Of a DNA stretch of 64,000 bases, positions 1 to 9,305 are shown in pieces. Source of the DNA: Actinernus sp. WN-2022 (Eukaryota; Cnidaria; Anthozoa; Actiniaria; Actinernidae); the NCBI GenBank assembly GCA_030867875.1, contig JAOWCC010001634.1:6805877-6869876 (forward strand). The letters are read 5' to 3'. The stretch's first letter is position 1. Each line of letters opens with the position of its first letter. Made by a program: the position numbers and the translations under genes. The notes under the pieces were generated by a model. The model made no database searches, was not told the DNA's origin, and was given only the letters and a program-made list of their open reading frames with translations.

Positions 1-2
1 GG

Positions 3-227
3 AAAAACCGTTTCAAGATGAAGGGAAATGATAAGCTTAAAACAGTGTTTCTGGACGAAGACTTGTCGCAAACCTCGGCCCTGATAAGGAAAACTCTTCG
101 AAAAGCTAGAAAGGCCGCAATGGAGAAGTACAAATATGAGTCGAAGCAATGTCGTATCAAAGGCGAGAAAATAACGATTAATGGAGTTACTTACACCTAT
201 ACTTCCATTCCAGATGAGTTTAAGTAA
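3..227 (+). CDS. LINE ORF1 protein, C-terminal fragment
   Basis: The frame is open from base 3 to the stop at 225-227, so the first in-frame ATG (18) is probably internal and the gene starts left of the window. About 75 residues are visible. They are basic, with a KARKAAMEKYK stretch followed by an ITINGVTYTY strand-like segment and a short tail. This resembles the C-terminal end of L1 ORF1 RNA-binding proteins, which bind element RNA in the retrotransposition particle. The assignment rests mostly on position directly upstream of ORF2 (206-base gap); the fragment alone would not be diagnostic. Confidence 0.65.
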   Translation, partial: KNRFKMKGNDKLKTVFLDEDLSQTSALIRKTLRKARKAAMEKYKYESKQCRIKGEKITINGVTYTYTSIPDEFK

Positions 228-433
228 TGTGGCTAGAGTATAAATATACTATATGTCTCTCTTTATGCCTTTTTTTTTGTAATAAGGTTAACCGCTATGA
301 GTCGAAGTTCTATTATTTTTAGTTTCTATATATTAATTTGTTTTGTTTTTCGTATGTACCTGTTTTATTTATTGCTATATATTACTCATATTTTCGCTAA
401 TACAATATTGAGTTTGTTATTATTATATATGTT

Positions 434-3400
434 ATGGCGAGTTCCATGAATTTTAGTTTAATTTCTCTAAATGTTCGGGGTTTGCGCGATTATACAAAAT
501 TTAGAAAATTATACAACTGGATAAGTAAACATAAAGGGAACTATGGTGTTACATTTTTGCAAGAGACGCATTCCTCTCGCGAGGTGGAAATTGAGTGGTC
601 CAATAGAATAAAGGGAGAAATAATAATGTCTCACGGAAACTCGCAAAGTAAAGGAACAGCTATCATTTTTGGTGATAACTTAAATTATAAAATAATCTCT
701 CAAGAAAGAGATGCAGAAGGTAGGTTTGTTATAGTTTTATGCGAAATACAGGGTCAAAACTTTCTATTAATAAATTCTTATGCCCCGAACACCGAGAATA
801 GTCAGGTGGAATTTTTCAAGGAAATTTCCAATATAATTACTTTATTGGACTATCCAGTCGATACGTCTTTTATATGGGGAGGTGACTTTAACTTTATTTT
901 TGATATAGATCTTGATTCTCATGGTGGTAATCCAACACTTAAAACAAGCTCGGTGGAAACGATAGATACAATTATGCTTGAATTTGATTTATGCGATATA
1001 TGGAGGATTAGAAATCCATCGGTAAAACGTTATACATGGCGTGGTAAAGCACAGGGTTTGCGCAGTACTAAACAGGTGCTTCATCGTAGACTGGACTTCT
1101 TTCTCGTTTCAAATGAACTCCAGTCTACGATTGAGGATAGTGATATTATTATAGCCCCGGCAACTGACCACTCTGCGATTATTTTGAAAATTAAAAGTCT
1201 CGAGGAAGAAATGAAAGGCCGTTCTTTTTGGAAGTTTAATAACTCGTTAATTGAAAATAAGGAATTTGTAGCAGGGTTGAAAGAAGAACTGCAAATATTT
1301 AAAACTACTCTAAATCAAGAAGGGATATTTAACCCACAGTTAAGATGGGAGCTGATTAAATATGAAATACGGAAATATTCTATTAAGTTTTCAAAATTGT
1401 TGGCAAAAAATCGTAAAAGCTTATACCAAGATATTGAGAAACAGATTTCCGATATAGAGAAGGTTAAAGGATGGGAGTCGGAAGACAATAAAGTAGCAGA
1501 GCATGATAATTTGGTTAAAGAATTAGAAGGATTGAGTAATTATATAACGGAAGGTATTATTATCAGATCAAAAGCAGAGTGGTACGAGATGGGTGAGAAA
1601 AATACAAAGTATTTTTTAACATTAGAGAAGAGGAATAAGTCAAAAACGCACGTTAAGAAATTAATTAGAAGTGATAAAAGCGAGATTTCGAAACCTGATG
1701 AGGTACTTAAAGAGATAAAAAAGCATTTTGGTTTATATTTCCAACAAAAATCAGGAAAATCTGAGGCGCAGTGCATGGAATTTCTAGCTGAGTTGAATAC
1801 TCCTCGATTAATAGAGGAAGATAGGGAAGCATGTGAAGGCGAAATTACTATTAAAGAGTGTTATGATAGTGTTAACCAAATGGGACCTTCTAAAACTCCA
1901 GGAATGGACGGATTGACGAAAGAATTGTATGTTTCTTTATGGTTTGAAATAAGCCATGATTTGGTCAACTGTCTGAACGACGGGTATAGAAATGGTTTGC
2001 TCTCTACTTCCCAAAGACAGATTATTTTTATTTTGCTTGAAAAACCTGGAAAAGATCATAGGTATATTGATTCTTGGCGCCTAATTAGTTTAATCAATGT
2101 AGACGTTAAAATTTGTAGTAAAGCTTTGAGCAATAGGATGATGCCTGTTCTCCCATTTCTTGTACATTTAGATCAGACAGCGTTTGTGAAGGGTAGAAAT
2201 ATAGAGGAGCCAATTAGAATTATTGAGGATATATTGTTTTACGCGAAATCTAAAAATATACCTACAATTTTATTTGCGGCTGATTTCGAAAAAGCATTCG
2301 ATTCAATTGAACATTCATTTATAACTGCAGTGCTTAAAAAAATTGGATTTGGTGAGAGTTTTATTAAGTGGGTTAAAGTGTTGTTAGAAGGTAATCAGGG
2401 GTGTGTTAACAACAATGGTACAGCTACAAATTTGTTCCCCATGTTCAGGGGAACAAAGCAAGGCGATCCCATTTCACCGTACATTTTTATTTTGGTAATC
2501 GAGATTATGGCCTTAAAGATAAGAAATTGTGAGGAGATAGAAGGCATTGAGCTTCCAAATGGATTGAGCCGAAAACTTGTTTTATTTGCAGATGATACTA
2601 CGTTTTTTCTTAAAAATACTCGTTCACTTGAAAAAACATTAGAAGTACTAGATAAATTTAGAGTATATTCTTCTTTGAAGATTAATTTAAAAAAATCAGA
2701 GATAGGGTGGCTGGGGTCAGGGTTAGGGTCAGGCAACGATAGTTATAAAGACTTTAAATTAGTTGATTTTGAGGACAGCGGCCTAAAGATTTTGGGAATT
2801 TTTTATTCATATAATAAGAAGTTAATCTATAGTAATAATCTACATCGAGTGTTGTGTAACTTTAAAACAATACTATCTATTTGGAGATCACGGACGCTTA
2901 CGTTATATGGAAGAATACAGATTGTTCGTACATTAGCACTGTCTAAATTGTTGTATGTTTGCTCCAAAATACACGTATCTGAAGATTTTATCAAACTAGT
3001 AGAATGTGAGCTAAAGGATTTTATCTGGAATGGAAAAAAAACAAAAATCAAGTATCAAACATTAATTGGAAGTTACGAAGTAGGGGGTTTGAAAGTTCCA
3101 GATTTCTCATTGTTAGTTCGAGCAAACAGAGTAAAATGGGCCTGCTCTTTGTTAGGTAGCGAGAAATCCGCATGGAAAGATATTCCGTGCTCCTATTTAG
3201 AAAGAATAGGTGGTACGAAGGCTATAAGTGTTAACTTCGATAAGGAGAAAATCCCATTTGACATTCCAGATTTTTATAAATCTATTTTAAAGTGCTGGGC
3301 CGAATTTTGTAAGAAAGATTTAAAAACTATGGATTTGCAGGAGGTTCTTCAAGAAAGTTTGTGGAACAATGTTTACATAACAATTAATAAGAGATCAGTA

Positions 3401-4237
3401 TATTATGAGAGAATGGCACGATGCCGTATAAATAGGATAGTTGATATGGTTAATGAAAATGGGGAATTTAAATGGGAGACTGTTAAACAAAAAGGGTTAC
3501 AAGATAAGGATTTTATGAGCTGGGCGAGCATTGTGCACTCTTTGCCATATGATTGGAAAGTTCTTTTAAAAGCATCGATTATAACACATCAAGATATAAT
3601 TGTGCCGGAGAAAGTTTTAAGGGTTGGTGAAAAGGATATTGCCATAGATAACATAAGACACACGAAGATTATATATCAATGTTTAATTGATAAAAAGTTT
3701 AAGTCACCTACTTCACAAGTTAATATATCTAAACGGATTGAACCAGGATTTGTAATTAATTGGAAGTCTGTGTATAACAAAATTTACACCACTTCAATTG
3801 ATGCATATTCTAGGTTTTTTCAATACCGTATTCTAAATAATTGTTTATTTCTTAATTACGATTTGTTTCGCTTTAAAATTAGTAGTCATCCAAATTGTTC
3901 GTTCTGCCAAACGTATTATGAAACTATTGATCATTTTTTTGTTGAGTGTGTTGAGTCAAAAAACTTATATTTTGAAATTAGAACTTGGCTTGAAACTGTC
4001 AATATTAAGTTGCCAGAGTCCAATATAGTAAATATCATTTTAGGTGTAGATGATCAAGTTATAAATTATATAATTTTAGAATATAAAATGTGTCTTTATA
4101 AAGCTAGAGGAAAACAAATTCCGTCTATCACTCTTTTTAAGAACTTATTAAGATACTCAGAAAAAATTGAATTAAAAATCGCCAAAAAAAAAGAAATAAA
4201 CTCCTTTCACATTATAAGAAATGGAACACAATTCTAA
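434..4237 (+). CDS. LINE ORF2: APE-type endonuclease / reverse transcriptase
   Basis: The 1,267-residue protein nicks target DNA and reverse-transcribes the element RNA. Residues about 6-250 form an AP-endonuclease-like domain: SLNVRGL (Asn13), FLQETH (Glu44), WGGDFNF and the terminal TDHSAI motif. Residues about 480-800 are the reverse transcriptase: GMDGLTKE, AADFEKAFDSIEH, the turn GTKQGDPISP, and the catalytic FADD at about 718-721. Near residue 1155 a CSFC...H...C cluster matches the C-terminal zinc-knuckle-like motif of L1/Tx1 elements. The start at 434 puts MNFSLISLNVRG at the beginning of the endonuclease domain, as usual. The frame is uninterrupted and all core motifs are present. 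Nothing in it relates to the host genes downstream. Confidence 0.93.
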   Translation: MASSMNFSLISLNVRGLRDYTKFRKLYNWISKHKGNYGVTFLQETHSSREVEIEWSNRIKGEIIMSHGNSQSKGTAIIFGDNLNYKIISQERDAEGRFVIVLCEIQGQNFLLINSYAPNTENSQVEFFKEISNIITLLDYPVDTSFIWGGDFNFIFDIDLDSHGGNPTLKTSSVETIDTIMLEFDLCDIWRIRNPSVKRYTWRGKAQGLRSTKQVLHRRLDFFLVSNELQSTIEDSDIIIAPATDHSAIILKIKSLEEEMKGRSFWKFNNSLIENKEFVAGLKEELQIFKTTLNQEGIFNPQLRWELIKYEIRKYSIKFSKLLAKNRKSLYQDIEKQISDIEKVKGWESEDNKVAEHDNLVKELEGLSNYITEGIIIRSKAEWYEMGEKNTKYFLTLEKRNKSKTHVKKLIRSDKSEISKPDEVLKEIKKHFGLYFQQKSGKSEAQCMEFLAELNTPRLIEEDREACEGEITIKECYDSVNQMGPSKTPGMDGLTKELYVSLWFEISHDLVNCLNDGYRNGLLSTSQRQIIFILLEKPGKDHRYIDSWRLISLINVDVKICSKALSNRMMPVLPFLVHLDQTAFVKGRNIEEPIRIIEDILFYAKSKNIPTILFAADFEKAFDSIEHSFITAVLKKIGFGESFIKWVKVLLEGNQGCVNNNGTATNLFPMFRGTKQGDPISPYIFILVIEIMALKIRNCEEIEGIELPNGLSRKLVLFADDTTFFLKNTRSLEKTLEVLDKFRVYSSLKINLKKSEIGWLGSGLGSGNDSYKDFKLVDFEDSGLKILGIFYSYNKKLIYSNNLHRVLCNFKTILSIWRSRTLTLYGRIQIVRTLALSKLLYVCSKIHVSEDFIKLVECELKDFIWNGKKTKIKYQTLIGSYEVGGLKVPDFSLLVRANRVKWACSLLGSEKSAWKDIPCSYLERIGGTKAISVNFDKEKIPFDIPDFYKSILKCWAEFCKKDLKTMDLQEVLQESLWNNVYITINKRSVYYERMARCRINRIVDMVNENGEFKWETVKQKGLQDKDFMSWASIVHSLPYDWKVLLKASIITHQDIIVPEKVLRVGEKDIAIDNIRHTKIIYQCLIDKKFKSPTSQVNISKRIEPGFVINWKSVYNKIYTTSIDAYSRFFQYRILNNCLFLNYDLFRFKISSHPNCSFCQTYYETIDHFFVECVESKNLYFEIRTWLETVNIKLPESNIVNIILGVDDQVINYIILEYKMCLYKARGKQIPSITLFKNLLRYSEKIELKIAKKKEINSFHIIRNGTQF

Positions 4238-4391
4238 TGGCAATAAATAAGTAATTAGAAAAACGTAGCGTAAATTTGAGTATGTTTTATAATTTTAGTT
4301 ATTTTGTGTATAGTTTAGTGTTAGTAGATGTGTAATTTTGTAAAATTTATTAAAGAAAATAAAAAGAGGTTGTTAAAGACAAAAAAAAACA

Positions 4392-4880
4392 TGTTAAATG
4401 CGGAATAATCTCAGGAAACATCTGGCCTGTCGCATCCCACACTTTTTGAGATTTGACAAAAAAAGCTTTCAGAAACTTCTTGCATTTGCCGATAAACTGA
4501 AACTGTCGAGGACACTTTTCTTTGATTTCGTCACTGGATTCTTTGGATTCTCGGTTTGTTTGTTATCAAGCAATATGCTAATGGCTCATTCCACAGTATT
4601 TTGGACATGAAGATCAGTTTTTTAAATGTTTTCCAACAGACCTAAAGTGTTCATAGAATTATAGCTAAGTGATGATAGTTTATTTTAAAATATGACTTTT
4701 TTGGTAGCAGGTCAACATTGATGCATAAATTATAATCAATTAAAATAAAAGCCAAAATGGCTGTTGCGGAGAGGACAAATCAATTACTTATTTATAAATT
4801 AAACAAAAAAAAAAAATCTTTCAAAACTTATCAGGACATAAACTATTCCTTGTTACTTTTAAAAAGCAGACGTTGTTACG
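4392..4880. other. AT-rich spacer with no gene seen
   Basis: Between the LINE tail and the next repeat. Short open frames exist, but none has recognisable motifs or splice context. I see nothing else in it. Confidence 0.4.
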
Positions 4881-5974
4881 TGCTGACTCTTTGCTCAGAG
4901 TCACACGGTAGACATTGTCCATTTGCTAAATGTCCCCTCCACAACATTTTCACACCTTAAAGTTTATATTATTAGTGGTCAAATAGTCATATTAGGTACA
5001 CAGTATAGGAACTTCTGATTTATACCTGGAGGTATATGGCCTTGTGCACGGAGTTGGTGTACACAAGCTAACATAAAATTCTAATGCTACGTTTTATTAT
5101 TTTTCTCAAAATCTAAACATCCTATAACCCTAGGACTTCAGAAAATAAAACTTCAGTCCAGGTGCACAGAAAAACGAGAAAAATACTTTCAAAAATGGTT
5201 TTATTTGAAAAAAAAAAAATTTGTTTGAATTCTGTCTGAAAAAGTTCGTCGTTTTCCACCCGATTTTTACTCCACATCGCAATGAATTTTTATCGTTTAA
5301 GAAATATCAGAGAAGAACATTTACAAATGTACTTTGAGGTGAAGTGCACTTGAAATTCACCACAAAACGTTGTGGTTTTCTTGTACTTTATGCTTTCTTG
5401 AAAAAAAGAAATATCAATCAAAAACTAGTGTCAGAAAAAAATCAATGTCGGAAAAAAACACTCGTTCCAAGTTTTCATCGAGTCTTTTTTGCCTTCGATC
5501 GCGCAAATCACGCATTTCGCGCCAATCGCACACTTTCTCCATCGCGCCCTTTTTCTATCGCGCCAATCGTGCACTTTTTCCATCGCGCAAATCGTGCCAG
5601 AGTTAGTAGATTGTAATCGTAGGCTGACATGTCTGTAAAATACAAACTTACGGTAACTCAAAATGTTCACCTTAAAACATAGCAGCTTTTTTGCTTGTAT
5701 TTTATAAACTCCCAAGTACAGCTCTTGCGAAATAAAGCTGGTGAAATCAACCCTCGTTTTGTATCAAAGATTTCTCATTTGTGGTGTTGCATGATACTTC
5801 CAAAACTTAACGTCTTTGTTTCCAAAGAAAAAAAACACTTCCTCTGTTTAGCCTGAAAAAAAAATAAACTAAGCTCGATTTACATAAAGACTGCGAGCCC
5901 ATTCAACCCCTGTGGGAATTCTTCAAAGTTGGAAGTTGTAAACAACTCCTGAAATTAGTATTGTGACATCACAG

Positions 5975-6902
5975 CAGGGCTTGAAATTAAGGGAAAAAAG
6001 GAGGCATAATTTTACGCCCAGCTTAAAAATTTTAGGCGTAATTCTCCAAAATTTAGGCGTAAATAATTGTGCATTAATTAGTAGCTGAAATTTGTATGTC
6101 ATAGGAAAAGGGTAAAATTTGTTTGTTTTTTTATGTTGCAAATCATTTGCTTTTTTTGTAATAAACATTCGACTTTAAACTCATTGAGTTCAATATCGCT
6201 TTTTTAAACAAGACAGAGAAAGACAAAGGCGTGGCAGCCTATTTTCCATGCGGTCACGCAAAGTTTCGCAGGAAGCCATGCAAGTGTTTAAGTGTAACGT
6301 ACATGTCTAGGCTGAGCTAGGCTGTTAAAACATCTATCGCGCCGGCTTTGAGACAAATAGAGCGGCAAGCAGAGACGATTTATCTCATCTTTCTACAAAA
6401 AAATTGTTTGCATTTTACTACCATTTGCAAGCAAGCGTTTAGTGTAAACTTTTTTGTCTGTTGTTTCAAGTTTGAAATGCAAGTTTACTAATTACGCGGC
6501 GACGTTTGGCGTGTGAAGTCTGAACTTTTAACCGCAAAATGTCAAAGTTTGACAGCTCCTGTAATGTAAACTATTTTCCCGCATCAAACAAGTTGTTTTG
6601 CATGACAAAAGGTTATTTTTGCATGACAAAACCTATAGATAGGAGCTGTCAAACTTTGACATTTTGCAGTTAAAAGTTCAGACTTCACGCGCCAAACGTC
6701 GCCGCGTAATTAGTAAACTATGCGTTTCAAACTTAGTAGTAATTTTTTCAAAAAAATAAGATAGTTTTAGAGATTTGGAAATAAGACTTGTGTTCCGATA
6801 ATTTTTACCTTTGTAAGAGGACACCTAAGTGGAAAACGTTACGTGTAAAACGAAAAAATCTAGGCGTATTTACGCCCGTATCGGGCGCAATTTTGAGCCC
6901 TG
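5975..6902. mobile_element. Non-autonomous DNA transposon with CAGGGCT ends
   Basis: The left end is CAGGGCTTGAAATT and the right end is the complement of CAGGGCTCAAAATT. The 5-bp sequence CACAG stands immediately outside both ends (5970-5974 and 6903-6907), a candidate target-site duplication. CAGGG termini are typical of hAT-like elements, but their usual duplication is 8 bp, so the superfamily is uncertain. Inside are repeated TTAGGCGTAA motifs near both ends and a large palindrome at 6468-6734. No coding frame. Confidence 0.6.
6468..6734. repeat. Large palindrome (about 93-bp arms)
   Basis: The arm 6468-6560 is repeated as its reverse complement at 6641-6734 with few mismatches; a core shared by both is ATTACGCGGCGACGTTTGGC. 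The 80-bp spacer contains two copies of GCATGACAAAA. It forms the centre of the 5975-6902 transposon. Confidence 0.85.
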
Positions 6903-7839
6903 CACAGACAATTTAGATTGGCACGTGCAAAAGATCAAAAACTTGAATGAACTTCCTCGCATTGACAGTGAATTAAGACGGTCGATCTGTGCACATTTTA
7001 AGGCCGATTTCCATCGGATCATAAAGCAATAATCAAATTTCTGACAAAGCCGAAAGAGACTAGCCAATTTGTTGATTATACGTTTAAGTCATAATCTTGT
7101 CATTCAACGCTAACACTCAAATTTAAGTGATAAAATGAATAGTTTCGCATTGATGTAAATATATTTTATTGGCAAAGTGATAGCAAAAAGTGCAAAAAAG
7201 GCAAAAAGTGTGCGATGCAAAGAGTGCACGATTTGCATGATTTGCAAAATGGCGATTGTGCATGCCGATTGGCGCAATTTTCACGATGAAAATTCCCCCT
7301 GAAATTGAGAGGTTTTGTTACGCTGCTTTCGCGTTTTTTTTTCTGTTGAGAACAGTTGATATTTTTATTCTCAGCGCCACGTTCTTGACCCTCTTTCGAA
7401 GATAAAGATTAACATTCGAGAAACTACATCAAACTAAGGTCAAAGTGGTGGGAATTTAATAACATTCAATTAAATAACGACAAAGTTACAGCAATTCTAA
7501 AACAAATTTTGTCTAAATTTTCTCCATTTTCGTCGTGTACACCAACTTCGTGCGCGAGGCCATATTGTACTCTATTGTAAAGTTCCTGGGCTCTCCATTT
7601 AAAGGTTTAAATATGTTGCAGAGGGGACATTTCTGTTGTGGAGGGGACATGTTCTATTAGAGGTGCATGAGTCTAAATTATATTCAAATGTGTAAGTAAA
7701 ATTAGTACTGTAACAATTAAAACAAGTTATTATAGTGTTTCTGTATTCATGTCTAATTATAGTAAGTAACCCAAGACACATTTAAAATTTAACAATAAAC
7801 CTTTCCTGTAAATTCTAGTAAAACCACAGGTAGTCCTAA

Positions 7840-8427
7840 TAGTCCATGAGCCGAGGCACTTTTTAGTACCACTCGAGGGGGCAAATGCTATCATACATTT
7901 TCTGAAAGCTATTAACCTGCAGATCAAGAAAATATATGATAGCCTTGTCATATTTGTAGCTTAAGGGTGTCACGTGACCTTAAAGTCGAACTTTACGCAT
8001 AATGAGCTGACATATACCATCAACTCTTTATTTATTCATATCTTTTTTGACTTTTAATGTAATGATGTTGTTATAGTTGCAAACAGTTGGTTTCACAATA
8101 GGCTTTATTGCATGCATAAAATCCTATTAATATTCCTCATTGGGGTCACGTGACAATGACGTCATTTTCAAAAAGAGCTGAAAATTTAAGGTAAAGAGAA
8201 ATAAAGTGTTATAAATAACCAATAAATACAAATTTCCAATTGTAAACAGTAAAGCTACATTAAACTAAGTATTATAACTAAACCTGGCCATTTTTTTTTC
8301 TATAAATTTGTTATATTATCGCGAATTTACAATATTTATGTAAACCGGAAGTAGTTTTGGGTACCCTGTGGTAAAACAGAAAATATGGATATTTCGGAGT
8401 TTTTCATCTTTCGAAACAAATTCCTTA
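7840..8427 (+). repeat. Left terminal inverted repeat of the 6-kb transposon
   Basis: About 588 bp matching the complement of 13302-13898 almost throughout, with scattered substitutions and small indels. This indicates a moderately old insertion. Confidence 0.85.
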
Positions 8428-8836
8428 AATTTAAGATATGTTACATCGGTTTCCATATTATGAAAGTCTTTATATAAGAGCCATCGAAATCGCAAGTTAT
8501 GTTTTATTTCTTCTACAGAGCGTCAGTGACCATCTCGTGGCCAGTCTCGTGAAGTATATTTGTATTGTGATGTTAAAAGAGTGCCAAATATCTTATAACT
8601 GTTTTAACAAAAAGAGGTTTACATGAAGCAGTTTTGTTTATAGTTATACAAATTATTGATTCAGAACATTTCTATGATAAACTTACAGGTCTTCTATGTC
8701 TGTTTATTACGGTTATTTTACAGAGAAGTCAGTGTGTTATGAATGTTGTAATTCTTATTATTTCGGTATTTGATAGGCAACATTTGTGTAATATAGTCCA
8801 GTTTTGTTTATAGTTCATACAAATTATTGATTTAGG

Positions 8837-9179
8837 CAGGAGCCTATTACCAGGAGCGTCCATATATACTATACCCGTGAGTCAGCGTATGAGCGGTTTG
8901 AGCTATTTTTAGAACATGTTTCCCGGGTAACTGCCTTCTGACTCTGCTGCGATCGTGCATATGCTTGCCGTAATTATCGAGATTAAGAATGATCTATTGT
9001 TCTTTGAGGGTGATTTTACTAACGCTGCATTGTCCTGACTAATATAATGGTTTGATTGGATTCCGAAAGTGTGGGCACGTGAACTCCCGTGAGATCTGTT
9101 CTAAATATAGCTCAATCCGGTCATACGCTGACTCACAGACCTAGTATGGGAGATGGACCCTCCTGGTAATGGGCTCCTG
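8837..9179. mobile_element. 343-bp MITE inserted in the 6-kb transposon
   Basis: The ends are CAGGAGCCTATTACCAGGAG and its near-complement. ATTTAGG (or 8-bp GATTTAGG) flanks both sides as target-site duplication. The subterminal arms also pair (GTGAGTCAGCGTATGA near both ends). The host sequence is a local duplication: the copy at about 8630-8700 shows the uninterrupted ATTGATTCAGAACATT site, so the insertion is visible by comparison. The size and an 8-bp duplication fit hAT-type MITEs. Confidence 0.85.
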
Positions 9180-9305
9180 ATTTAGGACATTACTATGATA
9201 AACTTGATGGTCTTTTAAGTCTGTTTTTTCGAAATGAACCTGAAAAAAATGTGTAATCAGAATAGGTCTCTTGATTTCAGAGAAGCGAAAACAAGGGAGG
9301 GAGGA

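Larger units (their letters stand above)
1..4391 (+). mobile_element. L1/Tx1-type non-LTR retrotransposon (LINE)
   Basis: Two consecutive + strand reading frames (the end of ORF1, then a full-length ORF2) are followed by a short AT-rich 3' tail that ends in an A-rich run at about 4381-4391. The layout and the endonuclease plus reverse transcriptase ORF2 are those of L1-group LINEs. The 5' end lies outside the window. ORF2 has no stop or frameshift, so the copy looks young and possibly still competent; that is inference. It lies upstream of all the GCP6 exons I can see. Confidence 0.9.
4890..7660. mobile_element. Degenerate long inverted-repeat element
   Basis: Sequences on the left recur in reverse order and orientation on the right. 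AATGTCCCCTCCACAAC near 4930 matches the complement at about 7612-7650. A block containing GAGTTGGTGTACAC (5034-5066) matches the complement at 7536-7566. A block rich in CGCGCAAATCG/GCGCCAATCG (about 5480-5600) matches the complement at 7190-7290. Nested, ordered pairs imply one element with diverged inverted arms at least 0.5 kb long. No transposase frame is visible, so it is non-autonomous or a remnant. A smaller transposon (5975-6902) occupies the centre. The exact ends are uncertain. Confidence 0.5.

Noticed and set aside
5480..5616. Two overlapping basic small proteins
   Set aside because: They are translations of the CGCGCAAATCG-type repeat in the arm of an inverted-repeat element.
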